Shown here: one piece after another, positions 39,459-48,217 of the stretch
How the letters are laid out: each line of letters opens with the position of its first letter
Position numbering within the stretch: position 1 is the stretch's first letter
Source of the DNA: Corynebacterium ulceribovis DSM 45146
Lineage (GTDB): Bacteria > Actinomycetota > Actinomycetes > Mycobacteriales > Mycobacteriaceae
DNA: 64,000 nt
Reading direction: 5' to 3'
Assembly (NCBI RefSeq): GCF_000372445.1
Contig: NZ_AQUY01000002.1
Span: forward strand, 151,561-215,560
Position numbers and translations under genes: made by a program
The notes under the pieces: generated by a model
The model's input: the letters and a program-made list of their open reading frames with translations, nothing else
Databases searched by the model: none
What the model was told of the DNA's origin: nothing

Positions 39459-40829
39459 ATGACCAAAACATTCCACCCAATGAAAAGCGGCACCTACCGC
39501 GTCTCATCCGGCTACGGCCAACGCTGGGGAACGATGCATGCCGGAATCGACTTCGCCGCACCAATCGGCACACCACTTTATGCGGTCGCCGACGGCGTCG
39601 TAGTCCAGGGCAACGATCGCCAAAAAGGCAGCGTCGCAGGGTTCGGCTCCTGGATCTGGATCGACTGCCAAGCAAGCTGCGGGAAAGACTTCATCTACGG
39701 CCACGTCGACCACGAAGGCATCCTCGTAAAAGCAGGTGACCGAGTGCGCGCCGGTCAGCAGATTGGTGTCGTCGGAAATGAGGGCCAATCAACAGGTCCG
39801 CATCTGCATTTTGAGGTGTGGGGAAGCCCCGGCCGTCTTGGTGGGAGTCACCAGGACCCGGCTGTGTGGCTGCAGGGCAAACCGTCACCGGGCGGGAATG
39901 CCCAGCCTGCAGAGAAGGAGACACCATTGGCAGGAACAATCTTCGGCATCGACATTTCCGAGCACCAACGTAATTTTCCATTGTCGAAGGCTAAGGCCGA
40001 GGGGATGGAGTTTGTGATTCTGCGGCTGTGTGACGGCACGCATGTGGATTCGCTTTTCAAGTCACATCTCGCGGATGCAGAGCACAATGGTCTGCTGGTC
40101 GCCACCTATTGGTATCTTCGCGCACCTAGCGAGGGCACGACGATTAGCCAGCAGGTCGATGTCATTGACCGGCAAATGGGCGGGCGTCGAGACCTGGGCG
40201 TGTGGATTGACGTGGAGTCTGTGTCACGCTCTGGCGCGAAGCTATTGTCTGGCGGTGACGTGTGGTCGGCGAAGCGTGAGTTGGAGCGCCGCGGCTACCA
40301 CGTCCCGGGAATCTATTCGGGGGCGTGGTATTGGGAGCACATGCGTGGCGGTGAGCCTTCCATGAGCGGGCTTGGTCACTTGTGGTGCTCGAATTATGGT
40401 CGCAACGCCACAGGTCAACCCCGCAACATCTATGAGGCGGATGGCGGGGCGAACCACCGCGGCTGGAGCTACCCGTTAGGCGACCGCAAGCCCGACTTGC
40501 TGCAGTTCGGGTCGAATGGTCTGGTCGCAGGCCAAGCCGTCGACGTCAACGCTTTCAAGGGCGCTCGTTCAGAGCTGGCAAAGATTTTTCACCCAAAGAC
40601 GAAGGCTCCATCAGGGGCTTCACCAAAGAAAGGACTCGCGTTAGGCATGGACACACGGATTCAGTCACAGATTGACCCAGGGAAGCGGCCAAAGGTGTCG
40701 GAATTCATCGCGTGGAATGACGCACGGAATTTCCGCATTGAGGCAAAGCTTGACTTCCTGATCGCAAAAATGGGTTTCGACCCACACCAGGTGGCGGCGG
40801 AAGCTGTCGCCCGAGAGATTGGACGGTGA
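39459..40829 (+). CDS. Endolysin: M23 peptidase fused to GH25 muramidase
   Basis: The 456-aa product has an N-terminal M23 metallopeptidase (HAGIDFAAP with H27 and D31, GHVDHEG, and GPHLHFEVW with H115 and H117) and a GH25 lysozyme (IFGIDISEHQ with D165, then VWIDVES with D251 and E253), followed by a basic C-terminal segment (about 360-456) that may bind the wall. It cuts peptide cross-links and glycan strands to release progeny. No signal peptide is seen, so export needs the holin-type proteins that follow. ATG 39459 lies behind AAAGGAGAAACG. Confidence 0.92.
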   Translation: MTKTFHPMKSGTYRVSSGYGQRWGTMHAGIDFAAPIGTPLYAVADGVVVQGNDRQKGSVAGFGSWIWIDCQASCGKDFIYGHVDHEGILVKAGDRVRAGQQIGVVGNEGQSTGPHLHFEVWGSPGRLGGSHQDPAVWLQGKPSPGGNAQPAEKETPLAGTIFGIDISEHQRNFPLSKAKAEGMEFVILRLCDGTHVDSLFKSHLADAEHNGLLVATYWYLRAPSEGTTISQQVDVIDRQMGGRRDLGVWIDVESVSRSGAKLLSGGDVWSAKRELERRGYHVPGIYSGAWYWEHMRGGEPSMSGLGHLWCSNYGRNATGQPRNIYEADGGANHRGWSYPLGDRKPDLLQFGSNGLVAGQAVDVNAFKGARSELAKIFHPKTKAPSGASPKKGLALGMDTRIQSQIDPGKRPKVSEFIAWNDARNFRIEAKLDFLIAKMGFDPHQVAAEAVAREIGR

Positions 40830-41188
40830 CACAAATGGACCAGGCAACGAAGTGGCGTCGCATCATTTATGCGGTGCTTTCTGCTCTTTTGACTGTGCTG
40901 GCGGCGTACGGGGTGCTCACCTCGGAGCAGGCAGAGACACTCACTGACGTCATTGAGAAGCTTCTCGTGGTGTTGGTGCCGATTCTTAGTGCTTTCGGCA
41001 TGGGGGTCTCCTCTGTGAAGACAAAGCGCGGCTCTGATGACCCGGCGACGACCCAGGACGTGGAAGACGCTCGGCAGGAAGGTTACCGCGATGCGGTCCG
41101 AGACCTGGCCCCAGTTGAAGGGGTTGCAGAAAATGATGCGTTGAAACGCATGCGAGATTTGATGAACGGCCAGGCCTATGACCGGTAG
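40826..41188 (+). CDS. Holin candidate
   Basis: The 120-aa product has two hydrophobic helices (about 12-30 and 44-62) separated by a short loop (LTSEQAETLTDVIEK) and a charged C-terminus. This is a common actinophage holin layout, and it directly follows the endolysin with a GTGA overlap. GTG 40826 or ATG 40835 could start it. Confidence 0.75.
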   Translation: MTQMDQATKWRRIIYAVLSALLTVLAAYGVLTSEQAETLTDVIEKLLVVLVPILSAFGMGVSSVKTKRGSDDPATTQDVEDARQEGYRDAVRDLAPVEGVAENDALKRMRDLMNGQAYDR

Positions 41189-41624
41189 ATGCCAGACGTC
41201 AGATTTCGGGCGGTGCTTAGCAAATGTAGTTGAGCCGACCCCGAGGAAAATCTCTGCGTTTTGGGCAGTGTTCGCCTGGAGCAGGGTGATTGCCTATTGG
41301 GGATTTACCCCGAAGCAGCTGGCCCTGACAGCGCAGATACTTCCAACTGATTGGGGGATTGAATTGCTGTGGGGAGTGCCGGCTGTGCTTTTGACGGTCG
41401 GAGCTTTTCCTTTGGGCAACCGAAAGATGATTCGCGTGGCCCGGTCGGTTGGCGGGGCGTTGCTATCCGGGGTGTTCGCGTGGTGGGCAACCGTCTTTTT
41501 GGTAGACGAATCGAGTAGGTCGTGGCTGTCTGCGACGACCTACGCTACCTTTGCGGTTCTGTTGCTGTCACGAGCAGTGCTTCTCGGAAGGGATAGGCCT
41601 CCAGAAAAGGGCGTGGTTGGATGA
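41178..41624 (+). CDS. Membrane protein of the lysis cassette
   Basis: The 148-aa product has about four hydrophobic segments (VFAWSRVIAYWGF, ELLWGVPAVLLTVGAFPL, GGALLSGVFAWWATVFLV, TTYATFAVLLLSRAVLL). It overlaps the holin candidate by 11 bases. It may be a second holin or antiholin. Confidence 0.6.
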   Translation: MTGRCQTSDFGRCLANVVEPTPRKISAFWAVFAWSRVIAYWGFTPKQLALTAQILPTDWGIELLWGVPAVLLTVGAFPLGNRKMIRVARSVGGALLSGVFAWWATVFLVDESSRSWLSATTYATFAVLLLSRAVLLGRDRPPEKGVVG

Positions 41625-42010
41625 CTGACCAAACTGTTCTTGCCGCGCTGATCGGTGGGGTCGTGTCTGTGATCAGCGCGATTTTGCTGCTGCGTGGTCG
41701 CAAAGAAGAAGTCGAGGGCGAGAATTTGCGCGCGCTGATTCAGGGGCAGGCTGATCGGATTGATCATCTGCAGACCTGGCAGAGGGAACAGGAGACGTGG
41801 AAGCGCGACATGGAGAAGCGCTTGGAGTTGGAGCGCCGGCGGCGAAGTTCGCTTTTCGAAGCTTTGGAGTCGATGGTGCAGCCGCTTGAGGAGTTGGAGG
41901 AGTGGGTGCGCACTGGTGCGAAACCGCCACCGCCGAAGATTCCGCGTGCAGCCCGGATCCGTGAGTTGCTGGAAGCAAATGCTAGGAACCCGCCGTCCAA
42001 AGACAATTGA
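41621..42010 (+). CDS. Membrane-anchored coiled-coil protein of the lysis cassette
   Basis: The 129-aa product has one N-terminal helix (AALIGGVVSVISAILLLRG) and then a charged coiled coil (about 30-100). It is similar in layout to small membrane proteins after holins in actinophages; a spanin-like or regulatory role is possible. Start is in an ATGA overlap. Confidence 0.6.
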   Translation: MTDQTVLAALIGGVVSVISAILLLRGRKEEVEGENLRALIQGQADRIDHLQTWQREQETWKRDMEKRLELERRRRSSLFEALESMVQPLEELEEWVRTGAKPPPPKIPRAARIRELLEANARNPPSKDN

Positions 42011-42020
42011 AAAATGCGTG

Positions 42021-42061
42021 AGCCCCCACTAGGTCATCGTTGCCTAGTGGGGGCTCTTTTT
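42021..42061 (+). terminator. Terminator at the end of the phage late region
   Basis: AGCCCCCACTAGG (42021-42033) pairs perfectly with CCTAGTGGGGGCT (42043-42055), followed by CTTTTT. It stops late transcription before attR. Confidence 0.92.
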
Positions 42062-42104
42062 CATTCAAATTTCCGGCCTGGAAAGCGCTCTTTCACCGCC
42101 CTGA

Positions 42105-42124
42105 TTTGGCACGAATTTGGCACG
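42105..42124 (+). repeat. Integrase arm-type site candidates, right arm
   Basis: TTTGGCACG at 42105-42113 and 42116-42124, same strand and same 11-bp period as the three copies next to attL. Confidence 0.7.
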
Positions 42125-42186
42125 AACTGCTGCATAAAATGCACAAGCGGGCGTTGAACTGCGCCAATGGTGGCATTTCGTCAAGC

Positions 42187-42240
42187 CCCGTTAGCTCCAC
42201 AGGTCAAACCCCAGTTCCCGCCCGGGAGCTGGGGTTTTGT
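42187..42240. repeat. attR core
   Basis: Identical to 821-874. It carries the displaced bacterial 3' end of tRNA-Ala (13 bases) and a second copy of the tRNA terminator. Host sequence resumes at 42241; the next 190 bases hold no gene apart from the promoter below. Confidence 0.95.
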
Positions 42241-42359
42241 TATGTTCGGGTGGCCATGGTTGGGCGTGCGCTCTTTGGCATGCTGCGTGACCGTTTTGGT
42301 GTGAACTGGAGCGTGGATGCCGGGTAGGTGTTCCGGGTAATTCCGTTCGTCACTTTTTA

Positions 42360-42389
42360 GTGACAGTGTGTCACCTACGGGGCTATTAT
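42360..42389 (+). promoter_or_regulatory. Promoter with palindromic operator for the MFS exporter
   Basis: TGACAG (42361-42366) and TATTAT (42384-42389) are 17 bp apart. GTGACA GTG TGTCAC (42360-42374), a perfect palindrome with a 3-base centre, covers the -35 box; a further GTCAC copy lies just upstream (42350). This suggests TetR- or GntR-type repression. No matching regulator gene is found in the window. Confidence 0.6.
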
Positions 42390-42430
42390 AGGGATGACGT
42401 TTTTGAACAAACCCAATACAGGACTGGCAG

Positions 42431-44131
42431 GTGAACACGTTGTCGGCACCACAAACCGCAGACACCATCCATAAACCCACGCCAAAAGACTGGGGTGCAC
42501 TGGCGGTCCTCGCCAGTGGCCTCGGCCTCATTGTTTTGGACGGCACCATTGTGGGTGTTGCGCTGCCGGACATTATCCGCAGTATCGACCTGAATCTCAC
42601 TGATGCTCAGTGGGTGAACAGCATTTACGCCGTTTTGCTCGCGGCGCTACTGCTATCCACCGGCAAAATCGCCGACCGCGTCGGCCGCAAACGCCTCTTT
42701 CTTCTTGGCCTAGTCATTTTTGCGCTCGGCAGTGGACTAGCCGCGCTTTCCGGTTCAGCCGCGCCGCTCATTGCCTCCCGCGCAGTACAAGCCGTCGGCG
42801 CTGCCATGATTATGCCGTCCACGCTATCCACAGTGAACGCCACGTTCCGCGGTAAGTACCGCGCCGCTGCATTCGGCGTGTGGGGTGCGGTCATCTCGGG
42901 CACCGCCGCAATTGGTCCGTTGGCAGGTGGCGCGCTGACCCAATTCGCATCTTGGCACTGGATCTTCTTGGTTAACCTGCCGCTGTGCCTGATTGTCCTT
43001 ATTGTCGGCTTCTTCACGGTCACCGAAACCAATGCCCCATCGGATCTGCCGGGCTTTGACGTTGACGGCGCGCAGCTGTCCGCCATCGGCTTCGGTACCT
43101 TGGTTTTCGGCATTATCGAAGGCCCAGAACTGGGCTGGTGGAGTCAGAAAGCGCCCCTGACCATTGGTCCGTGGACCTGGTCGGAATCCGCCCCGATTTC
43201 CCCAGTTCCAACTGCACTGATCGTGTCGGCCATCGCGCTGGCACTGTTTGTGCGCTGGGAAATCCACCGCGAACGCGTGCAACGCTCCCGACTTCTGGAA
43301 CTGTCTCTGTTCGGGCTGCCAACCTTCTCCTGGGGCAACCTGACCGCTGCAATGGTCGCAATCGGCGAATTCGCCATCATCTTCGTGCTACCGCTGTACC
43401 TCATTAATGTCTTGGGCCTTTCCGTGCTCAACACCGGGTTTGTGCTTGCTGCAATGGCAGTCGGCGCTTTCGCGTCTGGGGCGGCGGCTCGCCACTTGGC
43501 AGCCAAATTCGGTGCCCCGGGCACAGTGCTGATTGGTCTTGGCCTTGAGATGGTCGGTGCGGTTTGGTTGGCGCTGACCGTCAGCGGTGAGGGCAGTGGT
43601 TGGATGGCTGCGGCGCCGTTGGTGCTTTACGGCCTTGGTTTGGGGTTGGCGTCTGCGCAGTTGACGGGCACGGTGTTGCAGGACGCGCCGGTGGAAGTAT
43701 CTGGTCAAGCGTCGGCGACCCAAAGCACGGTGCGGCAGATTGGTTCGGCGCTGGGGACTGCAGTGGCGGGTGCAACGCTGTCGGTGGCGCTTGCTAATTC
43801 CTTGCCGAAAGCCCTGGAAAATGCCAATTTAACTGGCGAGGTGGCAGATTCTTTCGCGGAATCGACCCGCCAAACCGCGGGCACCACGATTGCCATCCTG
43901 CGTGGTCAGGGCGGGCATAGCCCGTTTGGGGGTGCTACGGACACTGCAATCCGTGCGTTGTCTGATGGTTTTGCTTCCGCAACCCAGGTGTCCTTGTTTG
44001 TTGCTGCCGGTTTCTTGATGTTGGGCTTCATTGGTGCGTTGCGAGTCCTTCAGGTCTCCCGGGACCCGAATCGACCGGGAGCGGGGGGAGCCGCCAAGCC
44101 ACAGGACACCCCACAGAATGCGAAAGAGTGA
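42431..44131 (+). CDS. MFS multidrug exporter (DHA2 type)
   Basis: The 566-aa product has 14 predicted membrane helices and the family motifs: DWGALAVLASGLGLIVLDGT at helix 1, then the cytoplasmic loop GKIADRVGRKRLF (motif A). It matches EmrB/QacA-type proton-driven drug exporters. GTG 42431 follows ACTGGCAG with only a weak ribosome site. It is the first host gene after attR. Confidence 0.85.
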   Translation: MNTLSAPQTADTIHKPTPKDWGALAVLASGLGLIVLDGTIVGVALPDIIRSIDLNLTDAQWVNSIYAVLLAALLLSTGKIADRVGRKRLFLLGLVIFALGSGLAALSGSAAPLIASRAVQAVGAAMIMPSTLSTVNATFRGKYRAAAFGVWGAVISGTAAIGPLAGGALTQFASWHWIFLVNLPLCLIVLIVGFFTVTETNAPSDLPGFDVDGAQLSAIGFGTLVFGIIEGPELGWWSQKAPLTIGPWTWSESAPISPVPTALIVSAIALALFVRWEIHRERVQRSRLLELSLFGLPTFSWGNLTAAMVAIGEFAIIFVLPLYLINVLGLSVLNTGFVLAAMAVGAFASGAAARHLAAKFGAPGTVLIGLGLEMVGAVWLALTVSGEGSGWMAAAPLVLYGLGLGLASAQLTGTVLQDAPVEVSGQASATQSTVRQIGSALGTAVAGATLSVALANSLPKALENANLTGEVADSFAESTRQTAGTTIAILRGQGGHSPFGGATDTAIRALSDGFASATQVSLFVAAGFLMLGFIGALRVLQVSRDPNRPGAGGAAKPQDTPQNAKE

Positions 44132-44143
44132 CAGAATAGAACC

Positions 44144-44566
44144 ATGGCTGATATCGAGAACCCAGTAGAAGTTTTGACCCCAGACGCTGCCCTGGAACTG
44201 ATGGGCACCCAGCAGCTTGGCCGCTTGGTAGTTCGTCTGACCAACGATTTTGACCTGTACCCAGTGAACTTTGTCGTCAGCGAAGGCAAGATTTACTTGC
44301 GCTCCGCTGAAGGCTCCAAGCTGTTCACCGTTGCTCTGAACGAGCAGGTCCTCTTTGAGGCTGACGAGCACGAAAATGACCAGGCTTGGTCCGTCATTGT
44401 GAAGGGCCACGCACGTATCTTGGACCGCAACGAGGACATTCAGAAGGCAGACACCCTGCCGCTGAAGCCGTGGATTCCAACCCTGAAGTACAACTACGTG
44501 GAGATCACCCCGGACACCGTGTCTGGTCGTCGTTTCCAGCTCGGCGCGGAGCCGGAGCGCTACTAA
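44144..44566 (+). CDS. Pyridoxamine 5'-phosphate oxidase-fold flavin-binding protein
   Basis: The 140-aa product has the split-barrel pattern of small flavin or F420-binding proteins (LGRLVVRLTNDFDLYPVNFV, then VLFEADEHENDQAWSVIVKG). Its substrate is not predictable. It is 12 bases downstream of the exporter, so may share a transcript, and is followed by a kinase-like gene. Confidence 0.8.
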   Translation: MADIENPVEVLTPDAALELMGTQQLGRLVVRLTNDFDLYPVNFVVSEGKIYLRSAEGSKLFTVALNEQVLFEADEHENDQAWSVIVKGHARILDRNEDIQKADTLPLKPWIPTLKYNYVEITPDTVSGRRFQLGAEPERY

Positions 44567-44587
44567 TCTGCATGCAGGTGCGGTTTC

Positions 44588-45337
44588 ATGACTAGTTTCC
44601 GGAAACGCCCCGCCGAGCCGGACTCCGCGCGCGCTGAAGCTGCCGGGTTGCGGTGGCTGCGCGAGGCCAGCAGCGCCGTGGTCGAGGTTGTGCTTGTTGA
44701 CGACCACATGATTGAAACCGCTCTTGTGCGCCAGGTGCCACCGACTGCCGACTTAGCGCGCACAGCTGGCTTTGAGCTGGCTCGAATTCACGCAGCTGGC
44801 GCCGAGGCTTTCGGCGCACCACCGCCTGGCTGGGACGGCCCGAATTACATTGGCACGCAGTTCCAGTTCTGCCGCCCGACGGATAATTGGGCGGAATTCT
44901 ATGTGCACCAACGAGTGTTGCCCTTTGCGGAGGCTGCGGTGCGTCGTGGCAATCTGAGCCTCGGCGGCTATGACCTTGTCGACGCTGCATGCGCCGCAAT
45001 CTGTAGTCATGACTGGGTAGGGGAACCGGCCCGCATCCATGGGGATCTGTGGTCGGGCAACCTGCTTTTCGGCGATACCGGCCCCGCTTTTATCGACCCA
45101 GCAGCGCACGGCGGCCATCCAGAGACCGACCTAGCAATGCTCCATTTATTTGGTGCCCCGTTTCTGGATGACATTGTCGCGGGATACCAGCAGCACACGC
45201 CGTTGCGGGAGGGCTGGCGCCGCCGCATTCCAATGCATCAGCTGCACCCCCTGGCTGTGCATGCGGTAACGCACGGCCCCGGCTATGGCAGCGAACTTAT
45301 CCGCTGTGCGAAAGACACCCTTGCCGCCATTGGTTAA
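44588..45337 (+). CDS. Fructosamine kinase family protein
   Basis: The 249-aa product has a protein-kinase-like fold with catalytic HGDLWSGNLLFGD and the metal-binding region FIDPAAHGGHPETDLAML, typical of fructosamine 3-kinases, which repair glycated proteins. The usual N-terminal nucleotide-binding Lys region is short. It stops 33 bases before the nadE stop (convergent). Confidence 0.85.
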   Translation: MTSFRKRPAEPDSARAEAAGLRWLREASSAVVEVVLVDDHMIETALVRQVPPTADLARTAGFELARIHAAGAEAFGAPPPGWDGPNYIGTQFQFCRPTDNWAEFYVHQRVLPFAEAAVRRGNLSLGGYDLVDAACAAICSHDWVGEPARIHGDLWSGNLLFGDTGPAFIDPAAHGGHPETDLAMLHLFGAPFLDDIVAGYQQHTPLREGWRRRIPMHQLHPLAVHAVTHGPGYGSELIRCAKDTLAAIG

Positions 45338-45369
45338 GAACCGGACGGCGGCTTGGGGCTAGTGGCCAG

Positions 45370-46224
45370 TTACCACGTGTCAAACGGGCTGCGCGGCAAG
45401 TGACGCTTGTGCTCGCTGCGACGGTAGTGCCCTTCGATGGTGCTGGCAGCTTCCGGAGAAACCTCACCTTCACCCTCGAGGTAATTGTCGATATCGACGT
45501 ACCGCACTCCCAGTGCTTCCTCATCAGCCAGCGCTGGCCGGTCATCTTCGAGGTCTGCGGTCGGAACCTTCTCCCATGCCCGAGGCGGCGCACCTAATTC
45601 AGCGAGCAGCGCCGCGCCCTGACGTTTCGTCAGCCCCGTGAGCGGCGCCACGTCGCATGCCCCATCGCCGAATTTGGTGTAGAAACCGGTGACTGCCTCG
45701 GCGGCATGGTCGGTGCCCACCACAAGTAGCCCAAGTTCTCCCGCGACAGCATATTGCGCAATCATGCGCTGGCGGGCTTTGACGTTGCCTTTGTTGAAGT
45801 CGCCGAGTTCAGCGCGGTCCAGTTGGCCAGCGACTGCCGCAGACATGGCATCAGTCGCTTCTTGAATATTGACGGTCAGCGTCTGGTCGGGGCGGATGAA
45901 CTCTAATGCCATTTGGGCGTCAGCTTCGTCAGATTGTGTGCCGTATGGCAGGCGCATGGCGACAAACTGCACATCAGATGCCGGTTTGTCGGAGCGGACC
46001 TGCTCGACAGCTAGTTGGCATAGTCGTCCAGCCAGGGTAGAGTCCTGACCACCGGAGATGCCAAGCACATAGCCTTTGAGGTTAGTGGTGCGGAGGTATT
46101 CTGCGAGGAAGTCAACGCGTCGGGTGATTTCATCAACGACGTTGATTTCTGGTTGTACATGCAGCGCAGTCCTAATAGCGGCTGCAGTATCTGATTCGGT
46201 GCGTGTTTCTGGTTTGTCGGTCAT
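45370..46224 (-). CDS. nadE: NH3-dependent NAD synthetase
   Basis: The 284-aa product makes NAD from nicotinic acid adenine dinucleotide. The ATP loop [12 protein letters not shown] (SGGxDS) is clear, with [20 protein letters not shown] and then [17 protein letters not shown], all conserved. It lacks a glutaminase domain, so it uses free ammonia. Length is normal for the type. pncB of the same pathway lies at 61340-62671. Confidence 0.95.
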   Translation of the reverse strand: MTDKPETRTESDTAAAIRTALHVQPEINVVDEITRRVDFLAEYLRTTNLKGYVLGISGGQDSTLAGRLCQLAVEQVRSDKPASDVQFVAMRLPYGTQSDEADAQMALEFIRPDQTLTVNIQEATDAMSAAVAGQLDRAELGDFNKGNVKARQRMIAQYAVAGELGLLVVGTDHAAEAVTGFYTKFGDGACDVAPLTGLTKRQGAALLAELGAPPRAWEKVPTADLEDDRPALADEEALGVRYVDIDNYLEGEGEVSPEAASTIEGHYRRSEHKRHLPRSPFDTW

Positions 46225-46394
46225 GACGCCAAGTCTACGTCGCCGGTCAGACAGCGGTTTTGGTTCCGGCCGGACCGTCGACTATGCTGGACACTCGTGT
46301 TATAGCGCTCGATCCATTGTGGGTTTCTACGATGGATTTCGTAGCGCATCGGCCTGCCCGCTTTTGGGCAATGAATTACGGAAAGGAGCGCCCG

Positions 46395-46517
46395 ATGAAG
46401 GTTCGCAATTCCCTTCGGTCGCTGAAGAACAAGCCGGGCGCTCAGGTTGTCCGTCGCCGCGGCAAGGTTTACGTCATCAACAAGAAGGAACCACGCTTCA
46501 AGGCTCGCCAGGGCTAA
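46395..46517 (+). CDS. rpmJ: 50S ribosomal protein L36, cysteine-free form
   Basis: The 40-aa product starts [15 protein letters not shown] and is the L36 type without the four zinc ligands (C- form), used when zinc is scarce. ATG 46395 lies behind GAAAGGAGCG. An in-frame extension to 46260 is open but has no ribosome site. A strong terminator follows. Confidence 0.95.
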
Positions 46518-47089
46518 GAAAAGTTCCTAGGATTAACGGTCACTCGGTTTCCGAGTGGCCGTTTTTCTTTGCGCTTTTGACGGTTACGCTCCGCTTCAGG
46601 GTGAGCTGACAGCGCAGACCACAGATGGTCGAGCTTCGTTTGGTTGTCCACAAACGCTTGGAGGGACACTGTTTGATTGAACATGAATGTGTGGTCAGGA
46701 CCGCCATCGGTCGCTACGAACCATTGCCCAGCAAGCTGGAAATCGCTGTACATCAGTGCACCGGATACTTCCGGATTTGGATGCGTAACACCTCGATCGC
46801 CGTCAAAAAGCACAATGTACTTGCTGATTGCGGCGTCGGCTTGAGGGCTTTCGCCAACAAATAGGAACTGCGGGGTGATGAAAGGCCGCGGATCGCCTTC
46901 TGGGGTCGTCAGGGCGAGTTGCCAGCACACGCCGAAGCGGTCGGCGAGCCAACCGTAGCGCTGCATGAGCGGGTATTCGCCAAGTGACATGAGGACATGC
47001 CCGCCGTCGACGAGTCTGGTCCACGTATCGTTCAGGCGCTGCTCGGCGTCTGGGTGGATGGAGGGGGCGATGTGTTGAGGGCTCGACAT
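46514..47089 (-). pseudogene. Degraded PhnB/VOC-family protein
   Basis: The 191-residue frame contains the second half of one VOC unit (MSLGEYPLMQRYGWLADRFG then VCWQL) and the first half of a second (FITPQFLFVGESPQADAAIS, then FVATDGGPDHTFMFN). Intact two-unit members begin with another such strand and end in a W-Q strand; both ends are missing. The C-terminus runs into the rpmJ terminator (RNRQKRKEKRPLG). It is probably a gene remnant, though a shortened functional protein is possible. Confidence 0.5.
46536..46566 (+). terminator. Terminator of rpmJ
   Basis: ACGGTCACTCGG (46536-46547) pairs with CCGAGTGGCCGT (46551-46562) around TTT, followed by TTTTC. It is inside the end of the opposing VOC frame. 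Confidence 0.85.
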
Positions 47090-47209
47090 GGCTTCACTAC
47101 TATTTGGAAACTCGGTCTCACACCAGTGTGACTTGGTGAACACTAGGTAACTTTTGCCGGAAGTTACACGTTTGGGACTCTAAATCTGGCTTCAAATGAC
47201 ACTCATGTG

Positions 47210-47274
47210 ACCACATGTAGTGGCCGCGTAAGTTACGAGCTGGGAATATCATGAGTGTAACTACTACATGTAGT
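47210..47274. promoter_or_regulatory. Two NrdR-type boxes upstream of nrdH
   Basis: ACCACATGTAGT (47210-47221) and ACTACATGTAGT (47263-47274, perfect palindrome) lie 53 bp apart, five helical turns. They fit paired NrdR operators known from ribonucleotide reductase promoters. They occupy the 267-bp gap between the VOC remnant and nrdH; nothing else is identified there. Confidence 0.7.
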
Positions 47275-47410
47275 GTGACTAGACCTTTTCAACCCCTAAG
47301 TGTAGTGTTTTCGTTGTTGCCTCTAAAGGCGGAAAAGCGGGCTTGAGAGTCGGATTTGCCCTCAAAAATCTGATACTCGTAGCCGAATCACACTTCTCAA
47401 GGGGAGCGCC

Positions 47411-47644
47411 ATGTCCATCACCGTTTACTCCAAGCCAGCTTGCCAGCAGTGCACCATGACCACCCGCGCACTCGACCGTGCCGGCCTCGACTACACCGTC
47501 GTTGACATCAGCGAAGACAATGACGCTCGCGACTACGTCATGGCGTTGGGCTACCTGTCCGCACCAGTTGTAGAAACCGGCGAAGACCACTGGTCTGGCT
47601 TCCGTCCAGACCGCATTAAGGCTCTGCAGGCTCTAGCTGCCTAG
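47411..47644 (+). CDS. nrdH: NrdH glutaredoxin-like electron donor
   Basis: The 77-aa thioredoxin-fold protein has the CQQC active site (residues 11-14) and the segment SGFRPDR typical of NrdH. It passes electrons to NrdE. It opens the class Ib ribonucleotide reductase cluster, with AAGGGGAGCGCC before ATG 47411. Confidence 0.95.
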   Translation: MSITVYSKPACQQCTMTTRALDRAGLDYTVVDISEDNDARDYVMALGYLSAPVVETGEDHWSGFRPDRIKALQALAA

Positions 47645-47737
47645 TTCGGTCGAGGGGCCACCCCTTCGTCAAAAAGCGGAAAACCGCAACCACAAGTAAA
47701 CAGAAGCAGTAACCACCACTAGACGCGAAAGCTGTTG

Positions 47738-48217
47738 ATGCCGGTGCTTGTAGTTTATTTCTCAAGTACTACCGAAAATACCCACCGATTCGTGCAGAAG
47801 CTGAATCTGCCGGCGCAACGAATTCCGCTGCGGCGCATTGACGGCGAACTTGAAGTGCACGAACCGTTCGTGCTGATTACCCCGACCTATGGTGGTGGGG
47901 CATCGATTTCCGGGCAGAACTCGCGGCCGGTGCCGAAACAAGTGATTCAGTTCCTGAACAATCCAGACAATCGCAGCTACCTGCGAGGAATTATCGCCTC
48001 TGGAAACTCGAACTTTGGCACCGACTTTGGGATTGCCGGAGACGTTATCTCCGGAAAAACACGCGTGCCGTACCTGTATCGATTCGAACTGATGGGTACA
48101 CCAGAAGACGTCGCAAGGTGCCGCGAGGGTATCTTGCAATTTGAAGCAGAACTTCGGGAGGCCGGAGTGTTGGACCTTCCGAACGTGACACAAAACAAGG
48201 AGAAAAAGGTTGGCTAG
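47738..48217 (+). CDS. nrdI: NrdI flavodoxin-like protein
   Basis: The 159-aa product has the NrdI flavin-binding pattern ([17 protein letters not shown], then TPTYGGG). It supplies oxidant for assembling the di-manganese tyrosyl radical cofactor of NrdF. It overlaps nrdE by 8 bases. ATG 47738 chosen over an upstream TTG. Confidence 0.95.
   Translation: MPVLVVYFSSTTENTHRFVQKLNLPAQRIPLRRIDGELEVHEPFVLITPTYGGGASISGQNSRPVPKQVIQFLNNPDNRSYLRGIIASGNSNFGTDFGIAGDVISGKTRVPYLYRFELMGTPEDVARCREGILQFEAELREAGVLDLPNVTQNKEKKVG

Larger units (their letters stand above)
821..42240 (+). mobile_element. Complete siphovirus-type prophage integrated in tRNA-Ala
   Basis: The element is bounded by 54-bp perfect direct repeats (821-874 and 42187-42240). 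It begins with a tyrosine integrase next to the tRNA and contains in order lysogeny, early, packaging, head, tail and lysis modules. TerL, portal, scaffold, capsid, tail tube, tape measure, endolysin and holin-like genes are all open and full length by eye, so it may be inducible. About 41.4 kb is excised if recombination occurs between the repeats. It is a temperate phage of a Corynebacterium; its closest named relative was not determined. Confidence 0.95.

Noticed and set aside
42187..42200. Second tRNA gene at attR
   Set aside because: Only the last 13-14 bases of the tRNA are present; it is the displaced 3' end created by integration.
821..42240. CRISPR array or insertion sequence inside the prophage
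   Set aside because: The only regular repeats are the 9-bp integrase-site arrays and the G-run cluster; no spacer-repeat structure, transposase or inverted terminal repeats were found.
46260..46517. In-frame 85-aa extension of rpmJ
   Set aside because: No ribosome site upstream of the earlier starts, while GAAAGGAG precedes ATG 46395 and the 40-aa form is the normal L36 length.
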